Shown here in pieces: positions 6,441-15,600 of a stretch of DNA of 64,000 bases; within the stretch, counting starts at the first letter, position 1; each line of letters begins with the position of its first letter. Where the stretch lies: the NCBI GenBank assembly GCA_031292215.1, contig JARLHO010000003.1:1-64000 (forward strand). The letters are read 5' to 3'. The notes below the pieces were generated by a model. That model was not told the origin of the DNA and ran no database searches. It saw nothing but the letters and a program-made list of their open reading frames with translations. Origin of the DNA: Syntrophobacteraceae bacterium (GTDB taxonomy: Bacteria; Desulfobacterota; Syntrophobacteria; Syntrophobacterales; Syntrophobacteraceae). The translations under genes were made by a program, and so were the position numbers.

Positions 6441-9286
6441 GCAATCCCGGGAATTGGCTGACCGATTTCAGTGTTGGCGACAGCAGTGCTCTTGTGGACG
6501 GCCTTGTGCCCGTTCAGGGGTACGTTAAGGAGGGGCGACCATTCGAAGAAGTAGCGATCATGGAAAAGGCCGAGCATTACCGGGCGAATGCGGTTTTCTT
6601 CGAAGCACCTCGCGATGGTAAAGCTCCCGTGGCTCAGGCGTTTATCTATCGTTCGGATGGCCCGGCGCTAGACCCTGAGTTCGCTCAATTGCACCAACGA
6701 CTTTGGAGTTGGGGCGGCGTGCCGCTTGTCTATCGCGTTACAAGTGGGTTAGTTCAGCTTTTCCGTTGTGCGCACCGTCCTGATTTCGAGAGTGGCGGCA
6801 AAATCGTTTTCAAGCCTTTCAAGAAGCTGAAACTCGCTTCTCAAATCGCTGCAGATCCATGGTGGGACGCCGAACGTCTCCGCACTGGAACACTGTGGGA
6901 CGATCCGGCGGTGTGCAAGCAGCTTCTATCAAGCAAACAAGCGGCGCAAAAGACGCTTATTAACGCAATCAAGGAACTTTACCAGAAACTCGACAACCAA
7001 GACATCCTCCCCAAGGTGCTTTTGCGACGATTGCTCATCCTGTCGGTGCTTATTGCATATCTTGAAAAGCGAGGGGTTTTTGAGGACGGCTTCTTCGCCC
7101 GTTTCCTGCCTGGCGCGGGCGAGTTCTTTCAGGTGCTTGCCAACGGTCCAGCTCTTGTCGATTTGCTGAATCACCTGGAAGAACGGTTCAACGGACATGT
7201 GTTTATCATTGGCGACGAGGATTGCGGTCGGCTTCGCGATAGCAAGGAATTACCCCATTATGCCCGCCTGGTGGAAGGGCGGCAGGAGCCCGGCGGCCAA
7301 CTTACGCTCTGGCAGCGATACTCTTTTGCCGACCTTCCCGTAGAACTTATCAGTCACATCTACCAGCTTTTTGTGAAAGACATGGCAGCGGCGGTCTACA
7401 CCCCGCATTTTGTCGTCCGCCTACTGCTTGGTGAAGTTCTAAGCCCGGAGCGCCTGGATCGGCTGGAAAAAAACGACGAAATCATTCTGGATCCAGCTTG
7501 TGGATCCGGGATCTTCCTCGTCGAAGCTTACAAGAGGCTGGTGCTGCACTGGCGTTCTCGCAACAACTGGAAGCGCCCGGACCAGGCTACCCTTCAAAGA
7601 TTGCTGACGACAAGGCTCTGCGGCATTGATTTAGAGGAAGGCGCCGTCGAGCTCGCCGCTTTCAGCCTTTGTCTCGCGCTCTGCGATGCCTTGGAGCCGG
7701 AGGCGATTCGAGCCAGTGTAAAGCTCTTCCCGCCCTTAAAGGAAAAAACCATCCACACCGGTTGCTTTTTTGAGGCCCGCGAGTTGCAGACGGTGCAAGA
7801 GCGGGTTGGTGTAATCGTCGGAAATCCTCCGTTCGCATCAGAACTTGAGACATACGGTGCGCAACGGGCCTACGAGAGGTATCAGGAAGAACACGGCGCG
7901 CTCCCCGACAAGCAGGTTGCGTATCTCTTTCTCCACGAATCCATGGGGATGCTGGCGCCTGGCGGCGTGCTCTGCATGCTCCAGCAATATAACTTCCTCT
8001 ACAACCAGAGGTCGCTTGGGTTTCGGCGCAAGTTCATCGAGCTTTGGGATGTCCGGGAAATCCTGGATCTCATCTCGGTTCGCGGTCTCTTTCAGAAGGG
8101 AGGAGCCGATACCAAGGTCGTAGTCATCGTTGCCGAGGCACAATCGCCGCCACCGAAGCGGCAGATACTCCACGCGACCTTCCGCCGCAGCGGCCGTGCC
8201 AGCGCGGAACAGGGCTTCGACATTGATTATTATGATATGCACTGGCTGCCGCGAGATCTGGTGCTCGAAAATGATGGCGTGTGGCGATGTGACCTGCTGG
8301 GCGGCGGGCGCGTGCTTGGATTCGTAGATCGGCTGAGGAAGTTCAGGACTCTTGGGCAGTTTGCTGTCGAGCTGGGATGGGACCATGGAGAGGGATTCAT
8401 CGTCGGGAAATCGGGTAAGCGACCACCGGCAAGCCATCTGACTGGAAAGCCCTTTTTGCCTTCCAAGGCCATCATGGCCGATGGTATTGACGAGAACGCG
8501 ATAACTGAAGTGAAAGACGACTCGTTCAAGACAGCCTATAGCCCAAAGCGCTTTTCTCCGCCGATGCTGCTGATTCGTGAGCATATGGATATTGAGTGTG
8601 CGACTTGGTTTTCCAGTTACCTAACTTACAAGAATAAGGTTGTTGGTATCAACGGCGCCAAGCCAAATGACGCTTCTTTGCTCACCCAAATCGAAAGCTG
8701 GCTCAAGAAAGAGAGACTTCCACTTCGAGCATATGCTGCTGCCGTCAGCGTTAGACTCTTTACGCAGAAAGCCACTACATTGTCCGAGGTGGATATCCTC
8801 TCGCTTCCATTTCCAGAGAGCGGCTCACTTTCTATGGCCGCCCACGAGCAAATCATAGTCGCAGACATCGTGGACTACTATCGCGACCTTGTCCGTCTCG
8901 GCGAAGACTCTAAAGCTATGAAGGAACCAGGGATTTCTGCTTTGCCCGCGTTCAATGACGTCTTCACCTCCCGGATCAACGCCGTTTACAAAAAGAACAA
9001 ACTGCACGCACTAGATGAGCACGCTTGGCCGGGCGTGATTTGTCAGCCCTATATTTTCGGCGAGGGAAGGGTGGACTGGACCGGAGCGAACGAGCTCAAA
9101 GGAAAACTCGATGTCCTTCTGCGCGAAAAGCGGGGCGGCGGCCTCAATGTCACACGAATTGCCCGGCTCTACGATGGCGCATGCATATACCTGCTCAAGC
9201 CTGATCGGCTGCGATACTGGCTGCGCTCCATCGCTCTCCGGGACGCGGATGAGACACTGGCGGATTTGGCCGAACAGGGATTCTGA
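6437..9286 (+). CDS. N6-adenine DNA methylase, Eco57I/type IIG-like
   Basis: A 949-residue protein starting at ATG 6437, chosen over the in-frame TTG at 6431 because ATGA overlaps the stop of the preceding small frame. The SAM-binding motif I DPACGSGIF begins near residue 352 and the catalytic motif IV NPPF is at about 463-466, so it is an amino-methyltransferase of the gamma class that methylates adenine N6. The N-terminal 330 residues are mostly helical and resemble the front part of type IIG enzymes (RLWSWGGVPLVYRV block), but I see no PD-(D/E)XK triad there. The C-terminal about 350 residues probably recognise the target. With the nuclease candidate 12 nt downstream it may form a restriction-modification unit. 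Confidence 0.9.
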   Translation: MSNPGNWLTDFSVGDSSALVDGLVPVQGYVKEGRPFEEVAIMEKAEHYRANAVFFEAPRDGKAPVAQAFIYRSDGPALDPEFAQLHQRLWSWGGVPLVYRVTSGLVQLFRCAHRPDFESGGKIVFKPFKKLKLASQIAADPWWDAERLRTGTLWDDPAVCKQLLSSKQAAQKTLINAIKELYQKLDNQDILPKVLLRRLLILSVLIAYLEKRGVFEDGFFARFLPGAGEFFQVLANGPALVDLLNHLEERFNGHVFIIGDEDCGRLRDSKELPHYARLVEGRQEPGGQLTLWQRYSFADLPVELISHIYQLFVKDMAAAVYTPHFVVRLLLGEVLSPERLDRLEKNDEIILDPACGSGIFLVEAYKRLVLHWRSRNNWKRPDQATLQRLLTTRLCGIDLEEGAVELAAFSLCLALCDALEPEAIRASVKLFPPLKEKTIHTGCFFEARELQTVQERVGVIVGNPPFASELETYGAQRAYERYQEEHGALPDKQVAYLFLHESMGMLAPGGVLCMLQQYNFLYNQRSLGFRRKFIELWDVREILDLISVRGLFQKGGADTKVVVIVAEAQSPPPKRQILHATFRRSGRASAEQGFDIDYYDMHWLPRDLVLENDGVWRCDLLGGGRVLGFVDRLRKFRTLGQFAVELGWDHGEGFIVGKSGKRPPASHLTGKPFLPSKAIMADGIDENAITEVKDDSFKTAYSPKRFSPPMLLIREHMDIECATWFSSYLTYKNKVVGINGAKPNDASLLTQIESWLKKERLPLRAYAAAVSVRLFTQKATTLSEVDILSLPFPESGSLSMAAHEQIIVADIVDYYRDLVRLGEDSKAMKEPGISALPAFNDVFTSRINAVYKKNKLHALDEHAWPGVICQPYIFGEGRVDWTGANELKGKLDVLLREKRGGGLNVTRIARLYDGACIYLLKPDRLRYWLRSIALRDADETLADLAEQGF

Positions 9287-9298
9287 GGCTTCGCAACA

Positions 9299-10015
9299 AT
9301 GCTTACCGACAGTTTCAAAATGGTTCAATCAGGCAGGTTGGACCGGGACATTCACCTGCCTTCCACAGCGAAGATGGAGCTCGTTGGTTTCATCGCCGAG
9401 GAACTGCCACGTTGGCGCGATCACCCTGACCGGCCGGTCGCAGATGCGGAATCCACCCTGACCTCACAGCTATGCGAGCATCTCAATAGCGCTGTCTACT
9501 ACTCGGCCGCCTGGAGCCATGTCCAGTTTCGCACCGAGACTCCTGATGAAACGCGTGGTGGCAGGAGGATAGACCTCACGGTGAAGCCCCTTTCCGCCGC
9601 GCTCATCATAGAAGGCCGACGGCACAGCCAGTTTGACGCGCTGTTTCCAATTGAGTGCAAACGGCTCCCAACTCCGAGAGGAAGGGACCGGGATGAGCGG
9701 GAATACGTTATCACCGAATCCGGTACGACAGGCGGCATCCAGCGTTTCAAATTCGGATACCACGGCGCCGCGCATACCTTTGCGGCCATGATCGCTTACA
9801 TTCAGGAGCACTCGTTTTCCCACTGGCTGACCAAGATAAACTGCTGGATTCTGGACTTAGCGGCGCAGCCCAACTCGACCTGGAGTGACTCCGATATTCT
9901 CCGAACGCTGGGAGAGGACTCGACCACCCGGGTTAGCATTCTCAAGTCTCAGCATCAACGAGAGGGTGGTCTTGACGGATGCGAGTTGCGTCACCTTTGG
10001 ATCAGGGTAAGCTGA
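9299..10015 (+). CDS. Putative PD-(D/E)XK endonuclease of the methylase cassette
   Basis: A 238-residue protein not recognised as a named family. It shows the spaced residues of the PD-(D/E)XK nuclease fold: an early helix with E60 (SQLCEHLN), RRIDL with D92, the strand IECKRL with E119 and K121, and GIQRF with Q148, a position often conserved in restriction enzymes of this fold. The start ATG 9299 follows the methylase stop by 12 nt, so the two genes are almost certainly cotranscribed. Inference: it supplies cleavage in a two-component restriction system whose methylase lacks a visible nuclease domain. It could instead act only on nicked or modified DNA. Confidence 0.6.
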   Translation: MLTDSFKMVQSGRLDRDIHLPSTAKMELVGFIAEELPRWRDHPDRPVADAESTLTSQLCEHLNSAVYYSAAWSHVQFRTETPDETRGGRRIDLTVKPLSAALIIEGRRHSQFDALFPIECKRLPTPRGRDRDEREYVITESGTTGGIQRFKFGYHGAAHTFAAMIAYIQEHSFSHWLTKINCWILDLAAQPNSTWSDSDILRTLGEDSTTRVSILKSQHQREGGLDGCELRHLWIRVS

Positions 10016-10379
10016 ATCCACTTGGCTGAAATTGATAAAAGCATAGAGGCTGAGTGCCGGATTACCAGAAAGATCAGTCGGTCGTATCCTCCACTCTCCA
10101 GTCTTTTTTCTTCAATCCAAAACAGAATTCTGTATTTCTTTATAGCTTGCGCTTGTGTCCCATAATCTCCTCCAGCAGAGGAGACAAGCCTTATCGGGCA
10201 AGGATAAACGGAGGGGAATTCGTGCCGGCGGCAGCGGGGTTTTCGAATAGATTTGGCGTCTTGCCTGAAGAAAGCCCGTAATCTTTACGGGCAGCCTGGA
10301 TGTGTTCCAATTCCAACCCCCGGGAGGAGGCAAGCCAGGGGAAAAACAATCGCTACGGTCCGGGCCTTAGGCCGCCCGG
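10016..10379. other. Convergent spacer between methylase cassette and TauE operon
   Basis: 364 bases between two converging operons. Apart from the hairpin at 10274-10292 I see no gene; short ORFs here have no recognisable composition or domain. It marks the right border of the restriction-modification-like cassette. Confidence 0.5.
10274..10292 (-). terminator. Hairpin, possible terminator of the minus-strand operon
   Basis: A perfect 8-bp stem, GCCCGTAA / TTACGGGC, with a 3-nt loop. On the minus strand it is followed by TTTCTTC. The weak T-run makes it a modest intrinsic terminator. It lies about 90 nt beyond the stop of the receiver gene. Confidence 0.45.
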
Positions 10380-10778
10380 TTAATCTTTTTTCCTGCTCTC
10401 TTCGAAGCGACGGACCGCATCGAGGATATCGCCCAGCTTGAAGGGCTTGGCTACAAAATCGAAGGCCCCCTTTCTAAACGATTCCTTGGCGGTCTCCGAG
10501 GTGGCGAATCCCGTTATGACGATTATGCCCGTCTCCGGATAGAGCTCTTTTACCCGCGAGAGGAAAACCATTCCGTCGGCGCCTTCCATCTTGAGATCGG
10601 TAATCACTATGTCGAAGCGCTTTTCTTCGACCCTGGTCAAGGCGGAGGCGCTGTCGTTAAAGGTTTCAACGGCGTAGCCCGCCTTCTGGAAGGCGGGTTT
10701 TAGCCGTTTACAAACTATGGGCTCATCGTCGAGAATCAAAATCTCTGTTTCCCGGGCGCAATTCGCACATGGGGGCAT
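10380..10778 (-). CDS. Stand-alone response regulator receiver protein
   Basis: A 132-residue CheY-like protein without an output domain. The acidic pair is in ILDDEP, the phosphoacceptor aspartate in IVITDLKM, the conserved threonine in IVITGFAT, and the lysine in VAKPF. The start at 10778 is supported by a strong AAGGAGG site about 8 nt upstream, which places the gene 56 nt inside the end of the preceding PPDK-like gene. The tail CANCAR before the domain is unusual. Last gene of the operon. It may be phosphorylated by the histidine kinase at 15818-17347, but its target is unknown. Confidence 0.9.
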   Translation of the reverse strand: MPPCANCARETEILILDDEPIVCKRLKPAFQKAGYAVETFNDSASALTRVEEKRFDIVITDLKMEGADGMVFLSRVKELYPETGIIVITGFATSETAKESFRKGAFDFVAKPFKLGDILDAVRRFEESRKKD

Positions 10779-13365
10779 CGTCTCTCACCTCCTTAAGAAC
10801 ATGAATCCTTTGCATGAAATCGGCTAGATGAAAATCGATCCTCTCATCGCTGGTCATGTTGACATCGAGTTGGCGCGTATAACCTATCAGGCCGCCAAGG
10901 ACTTTCATCCTGCCGACCATTCTTTCCCGGGATAACTTCTTTAGCCTGCCGACAATCAGATCTCCGTGAATTTCGGCTAGAAAATCAAATCCCACCATGA
11001 CGTCGGCGATAAATTTCGCCCGTCGCGAGCGGCGCTCAACGGTGGAAACGCCGCCGAGAAAGCGAAAATAGATGTAATTATCGTTTATCTCCTCCCCGAT
11101 ATAGGAGTCGAGGATACTGAAGTGGTAGCCCAACCGGAGGTGCAGATTCATGTAGGTATCCGACACCACCGCGAGGTTTCGCCCGACATCTTCGGGGCGC
11201 GCCATCGTGGAACTGAAGGTGCGCGAAAAGCTCGACATGAAGCTGCCCATGTCCACCGCGACAGGCGCCGTCTCCCACATGCGGCTCTCAATAAGTCCTT
11301 CCAGGAGCGCTTTCATGGGCGTTGAGGTAACCTGCTCAAGGGTAAGGGACTTGGCCTCGGGGAGCGCACTCGTTCCCTTGCCGATGTCGATGATCGTCAG
11401 GTCGAGCGGAATCGGGTATTTTAACCGCTTGGACCCCTTGTCGTGATAGCGCTGGTAATTCTCGCTCAAATCTATGAGACTCTCAACAGCTTTTTCATGA
11501 ACGAAGCGGGTGATGTCGTGAAATGTCTGGCAGCGGGCCGCCCGGAAGATTTCACTGTTGGGGTCCACGAGATTTAGCGGGGTCACCTTTTTTAGCACCC
11601 TTTTTAGCATGCGGTATTCGTAGGTTTCCTCGAATACCTCCTCCTGGGTGATTTCAAATTGGCTGAGCTCTTTTACCGTGCCCGCATAGACCACGTTCCG
11701 GATAGCGTCGAGAGTCACTACGTCTCCGGTTTTCAGCACCTTGGTAGCTATCCCGGTATCCACAACCGTTGGGACGCGGTATTCGCGAGCCAGGGTGGCC
11801 ATATGGCCCGTGGCCGAACCGATATCGGTCAGTATGGCCCGCGCCTTGCGCATGATCCGCGAATACTTGGGCGAGGTGTGATGGGCGACCAGGATGGCCC
11901 CGAAGGGGAAATCCTTTAAATCGTCATCGGTCGCGGTAACATAGACCGTTCCCGACGCCACGCCCCCCTGCACAACGGTGCCTTTACCCGAAAAGAGCGC
12001 CTGCGCGGACAGGGCGGCGTTATCGATATGGGGCCTGTGGAGTTCGGGCTGGGTGGGCTTAACATTTAAAGGCCTTGATTGCAGGATGAAAAGATTTCCC
12101 TGCCTGTCAATGGCCCACTCCACGTCCTGCGGGCGCCTGTAGTATCTTTCAATCATCGCCGCCGTCTGGGCAAGCCTTTGGATGTACTCCCCGGAAAGGC
12201 ACGCCGCATCCTGGAGCTCTTCTGGGACATCGACCCAGGCGGTCCCTCCGTTTTGTTCCCCGATGATTTTACTTGCCTTGTGGCCCGCCTCGATAGAAAG
12301 GACGCGGTGAGGGGGAAGCCTGTCTAGAAAAATGGTGTCCGATTCGGCCGTGCCGCTCACAACGGCCTCGCCAAGGCCCCAGGCGGCGCTTATCACCATG
12401 GCTTCGGTTTCCGCGGCTACCGGCGCATACGTGTACATCGCCCCGCTCACCTCGGCTTCGACCATCAACTGGCACCCCACGGCCATGGCCGTCTCGCTTT
12501 CGCGGTACCCCCGGTGAAGCCTGTAGCGCAGAGCCTCGGGCGTGTAGACACTCGCCGCCACCTCCCGCCAGGCATCGATAACTCCTTTCCTCGGGACATT
12601 CAGGACGCTCTCATACTGGCCGGCGAAGCTGAATTCGGAATCCTCGCCCCAGGCGCTGCTGCGCACCGCAAACCGGAGGGTGTTTGCCCGGTTCCTGCCG
12701 CAAATGATGTCAAGGGCCGCATGGATCGCCGAGACTATGTGCCGGGGCATGGTCCCGGACAAAATCCGCCGGCGCACCTCCTCGCAGAAAGCTTCGAGAA
12801 TGGACTCATCGGCCAAATCCAACTCGGCAAGCCCTTTTTCTATATGTTTAAAGAGGCCGTTGGCCTCCATGAAATCGAAAAAAGATCTCGTCGTTACAAC
12901 GAATCCATCCATGGTGGGAAGATCGAGCGTGTTTCGGATTTCCCCGAGGTTTGCGAACTTGTTGCCGGCCTCCTCGCTAAAGTCGCCGTTTAGCTCGTCT
13001 AGCAGCAGCACCGGTTTTGTAACAGGCACCGCCCTCCTGCCCGCCAACTCTTCCTGGATTTGAAATTGAATGCGTTCGAAGGCGACAAAAAGATCCACTA
13101 TCTCGCTCTGCGTCATGACGCACAGATCCGAGATCAGCTTAAAGACCAGATCGCTGATTCTCCCCGTGCTGTCTACAACAAACTGGCTGTCGAATATATA
13201 TTCTCCTCCCAGCTTGTCGCCCATGTCCGCCATCAGTTCCAAAATGAGGTTGTTGCGCTCCAGGATGCTCCTGAATTTTTTGAAAAGCACGGTGAAGGGC
13301 AAAACCGGCTGCGAAGAGGACCGGAAAAGGGTAAAGAACTTTTTGAGCCCGCAAACGATATCCAT
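10723..13365 (-). CDS. PPDK/PEP synthase-like protein lacking the PEP-binding barrel
   Basis: 880 residues. After about 110 N-terminal residues of unknown type comes the ATP-grasp pyruvate/PEP synthase domain, recognisable by KFANLGEI, the RSSAWGEDS loop and SFAGQYESVLNV, ending near VEWAIDRQGNLFILQSRP. Then comes the swivelling phosphohistidine domain with the histidine in SATGHMATLAREY (usual form TSHAA). The C-terminal TIM barrel that binds PEP in full-length enzymes is absent. Instead there are about 300 residues of unrecognised sequence. Real PEP synthesis is therefore doubtful; phosphotransfer to another acceptor is an alternative. Such PEP/pyruvate-binding proteins occur beside tauE and two-component genes in deltaproteobacteria (family knowledge). 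Confidence 0.82.
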   Translation of the reverse strand: MDIVCGLKKFFTLFRSSSQPVLPFTVLFKKFRSILERNNLILELMADMGDKLGGEYIFDSQFVVDSTGRISDLVFKLISDLCVMTQSEIVDLFVAFERIQFQIQEELAGRRAVPVTKPVLLLDELNGDFSEEAGNKFANLGEIRNTLDLPTMDGFVVTTRSFFDFMEANGLFKHIEKGLAELDLADESILEAFCEEVRRRILSGTMPRHIVSAIHAALDIICGRNRANTLRFAVRSSAWGEDSEFSFAGQYESVLNVPRKGVIDAWREVAASVYTPEALRYRLHRGYRESETAMAVGCQLMVEAEVSGAMYTYAPVAAETEAMVISAAWGLGEAVVSGTAESDTIFLDRLPPHRVLSIEAGHKASKIIGEQNGGTAWVDVPEELQDAACLSGEYIQRLAQTAAMIERYYRRPQDVEWAIDRQGNLFILQSRPLNVKPTQPELHRPHIDNAALSAQALFSGKGTVVQGGVASGTVYVTATDDDLKDFPFGAILVAHHTSPKYSRIMRKARAILTDIGSATGHMATLAREYRVPTVVDTGIATKVLKTGDVVTLDAIRNVVYAGTVKELSQFEITQEEVFEETYEYRMLKRVLKKVTPLNLVDPNSEIFRAARCQTFHDITRFVHEKAVESLIDLSENYQRYHDKGSKRLKYPIPLDLTIIDIGKGTSALPEAKSLTLEQVTSTPMKALLEGLIESRMWETAPVAVDMGSFMSSFSRTFSSTMARPEDVGRNLAVVSDTYMNLHLRLGYHFSILDSYIGEEINDNYIYFRFLGGVSTVERRSRRAKFIADVMVGFDFLAEIHGDLIVGRLKKLSRERMVGRMKVLGGLIGYTRQLDVNMTSDERIDFHLADFMQRIHVLKEVRDDAPMCELRPGNRDFDSRR

Positions 13366-13425
13366 TTGTCCTCATACTCCGCTTGGGCGCAATTATCTTT
13401 TACAAGCGCCAAACACTTTGCCGCC

Positions 13426-14190
13426 TCAATGGGCGCCCTTGCTCTGAAAAACCAGTCCGATCCCAAGACCGGCAAGTAAGGCGATGAGTGTTGCCAAAAA
13501 TCCGTAGAGGATCGAATGGTTGAAAGCCAAAGAGGCCATGAGGGCCGGCGCGCCCACCAGTTTGGCATCGATTGTCTCCTGGCCTCGGGCCACTATCTGT
13601 CCGTTTCTTACCGCGGCCACATCGACCGTATAGACGCCGGGGCTAAGGCGGGAAGGAAGCGGGATGGACACCTGAAAAGTTTTAACCCCTTTTGAGATCT
13701 TCCCGTACGAGATGTTTCCGCTTACCTCACGGTAGAGACCTTCCTTTTTTTTCATTTTCAGAAATTCGGCGAAAACATCCAATCCCTTGCATTCCCTGGC
13801 ATCAATCACGATGGATTTCCTAAGGCCCGCAAGGCTCAGGTCGTCTACCGGCCCCGGTGTCGTCTCCAGTTTCTTTAAATCCTGCGTCGAAGAGACAATA
13901 CAGACCGAGGGCGCTTTTTCAAAATCGACCGAAGCCGTGTTCATCCATACGACGCCGCCGACTTTGGCCGTTTGCTTCATGTGAACCTTGGACGGGACTC
14001 CGAGGAACCGCACAACCGCTTCGCTGTCCGCGGGGATTGCTCCGCTCGCCTGAACGGTGGTTCCGTTGTAAAGGGTTCCAATGTCGACAGCCTGAGGTTT
14101 TACCGTGAGGCGGACGCTATCCTGCGCCGAGGCTGCGGAGGCGGAAGAAAGACAAAGGACTGCGAAAAGTAGTAAGAGTCGAATTTTCAT
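13426..14190 (-). CDS. TIGR02186/Alph_Pro_TM family membrane-anchored protein
   Basis: 254 residues from ATG 14190, two bases after the tauE stop. An open frame continues upstream into tauE, but a signal peptide (KIRLLLLFAVLCLSSASAASA) begins exactly here. A beta-rich extracytoplasmic domain follows, then one C-terminal membrane helix near residues 225-250 (ILYGFLATLIALLAGLGIG) with a short cytoplasmic end. This is the pattern of the TIGR02186 family, usually encoded next to TauE/SafE exporters. It probably assists the exporter on the periplasmic side; no enzymatic motif is visible. Confidence 0.8.
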   Translation of the reverse strand: MKIRLLLLFAVLCLSSASAASAQDSVRLTVKPQAVDIGTLYNGTTVQASGAIPADSEAVVRFLGVPSKVHMKQTAKVGGVVWMNTASVDFEKAPSVCIVSSTQDLKKLETTPGPVDDLSLAGLRKSIVIDARECKGLDVFAEFLKMKKKEGLYREVSGNISYGKISKGVKTFQVSIPLPSRLSPGVYTVDVAAVRNGQIVARGQETIDAKLVGAPALMASLAFNHSILYGFLATLIALLAGLGIGLVFQSKGAH

Positions 14191-14192
14191 TT

Positions 14193-15125
14193 TTAGTGCC
14201 CCTTTACGTAAGCCAGGAGAATGTCGGGCCGGGCGATAAGTCCGTAGAGCATCTGGCACCAGACGACCAGCACGATGCAGGCCAAAAGAATTTTTAGCTG
14301 GTCGCCTCGCAGCTTCCTGCCAAGCTTTGCTCCCACCTGCGCGCCGATCGAGGAGCCGATCAAAAGCAAAAGGGCCAGGACAAAGTCGACCGTGTGGTTC
14401 TGCCACGACTGCATGATCGTAACGTCTGCGCAGGTGAAAAGAATCTGGAAAAGACTCGTTCCCACAACGACGTGCATGGGCATGCGCAACAGGTACACCA
14501 TTATCGGCACCATGATGAAGCCGCCCCCCACACCCATTATCGCGGCAAGGATTCCGACAAAGCCCCCCAGGATGAGCGGGAGTAACATCGATAGCCGCAC
14601 ACCGGATCTTTCGAAGTCGGTCTGCAAAGGGAGTTTGTTCACGATGCGCGAATACAGCGATTCCTTCCCGGCCTCCGGCGGCGGCGTATCCTTTCGCGCC
14701 TTGCGAAGGGCCTGCAAACTCTCGGCGAACATGTAGGCCCCGATCACCCCGAGCATCACCACGTAGCACATCTGGATCAGGAAATTGGCGTTTCCCATCG
14801 CCCGAAGGACCTTGATGATCTGGACTCCCACCGTTCCGCCCAGGATGCCTCCGATCAGCAGCAAAAACCCCATTTTAAAGTCTACGTTTCCCAGCCGAAA
14901 ATGGGCCAGGGTCCCCGATGTCGAAGCCCCGACAATCTGGTTGGAATCCGTTGCCGCGGCCACCGTGGGCGGAATGCCGATCATTATCAGCAGCGGCGTC
15001 ATAAGGAAGCCTCCGCCAACGCCGAAAAGACCCGACAGCAGCCCCACCCCGCCCCCCAGGGCCAGGATGATAAGAATGTTTACGCTGTTTCCCGCAATTG
15101 GAAGATACAAGTGGAATAGGCTCAT
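14193..15125 (-). CDS. TauE/SafE family sulfite/organosulfur exporter
   Basis: 310 residues with about eight to nine hydrophobic helices and the two repeated glycine-rich motifs of the family: GLFGVGGGFLMTPLL near residue 35 and AAIMGVGGGFIMVPI near residue 195. Family members export sulfite, sulfoacetate or related anions. It overlaps the upstream Usp gene by 4 nt (ATGA) and is followed after 2 nt by the TIGR02186 gene, a conserved pairing. In a sulfur-respiring organism, sulfite or a sulfonate is a reasonable but unproved substrate. Confidence 0.9.
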   Translation of the reverse strand: MSLFHLYLPIAGNSVNILIILALGGGVGLLSGLFGVGGGFLMTPLLIMIGIPPTVAAATDSNQIVGASTSGTLAHFRLGNVDFKMGFLLLIGGILGGTVGVQIIKVLRAMGNANFLIQMCYVVMLGVIGAYMFAESLQALRKARKDTPPPEAGKESLYSRIVNKLPLQTDFERSGVRLSMLLPLILGGFVGILAAIMGVGGGFIMVPIMVYLLRMPMHVVVGTSLFQILFTCADVTIMQSWQNHTVDFVLALLLLIGSSIGAQVGAKLGRKLRGDQLKILLACIVLVVWCQMLYGLIARPDILLAYVKGH

Positions 15126-15577
15126 GACGGTTGATTTCTCCTTTGCTCCGGATGATGTTTTCGCGGACTCACCAACTCGACCCGGCAGGAAATGCGGTGC
15201 CCAATCCTGCGAATCTGCCCCAGCTTTCGCTCGGACAGAGGGTCCTTCTCCTCGGGACGCTCGACTATAGCCAGCGTAACCCGCTCAAGTTCTACGAACC
15301 GGCTTACTTCTTCCTCGTAGTCTCCCTCGGAGACAAAGCACTCGATGTGGACGCCCTGCGCTCTGGCCGCCTGAACCAGATTTTCCAGACGCTCCAAAAC
15401 GGCCCCGCAGGTCGCATCGGATGTGTTGTCGGCGTTAGCCCCGCATAGCGGCGGCGGCATTACCAGCAGGGCAAAGACCTTGGCCTCGATCCTTTCGGCC
15501 AGCGATATGGCCCTCGACAGCGCCCCCCACCCCCCGCTCCGGCAATCCATGCTCACAAGAATTCGTTCCATTGGCAT
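15122..15577 (-). CDS. Universal stress protein-like protein
   Basis: 151 residues. The start RILVSMDCRSGGWGALSRAISLA matches the first strand and helix of UspA, but the usual ATP-binding GxxG-9x-G(S/T) motif near the C-terminus is not present; instead the protein ends in a basic SPRKHHPEQRRNQ tail. It is the first gene of the operon, about 13 nt downstream of the predicted sigma-54 transcription start, with an AAAGGGA ribosome site about 5 nt before ATG 15577. Its stop overlaps the TauE start. Possibly a regulatory partner of the exporter. Confidence 0.75.
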   Translation of the reverse strand: MPMERILVSMDCRSGGWGALSRAISLAERIEAKVFALLVMPPPLCGANADNTSDATCGAVLERLENLVQAARAQGVHIECFVSEGDYEEEVSRFVELERVTLAIVERPEEKDPLSERKLGQIRRIGHRISCRVELVSPRKHHPEQRRNQPS

Positions 15578-15600
15578 TTTTCCCTTTGCCTGGACCTATA

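Noticed and set aside
13426-14769. A single 447-residue reading of the TIGR02186 gene
   Set aside because: The first 193 residues are the reverse-register shadow of tauE. A signal peptide and ATG at 14190, two bases after the tauE stop, mark the real start.
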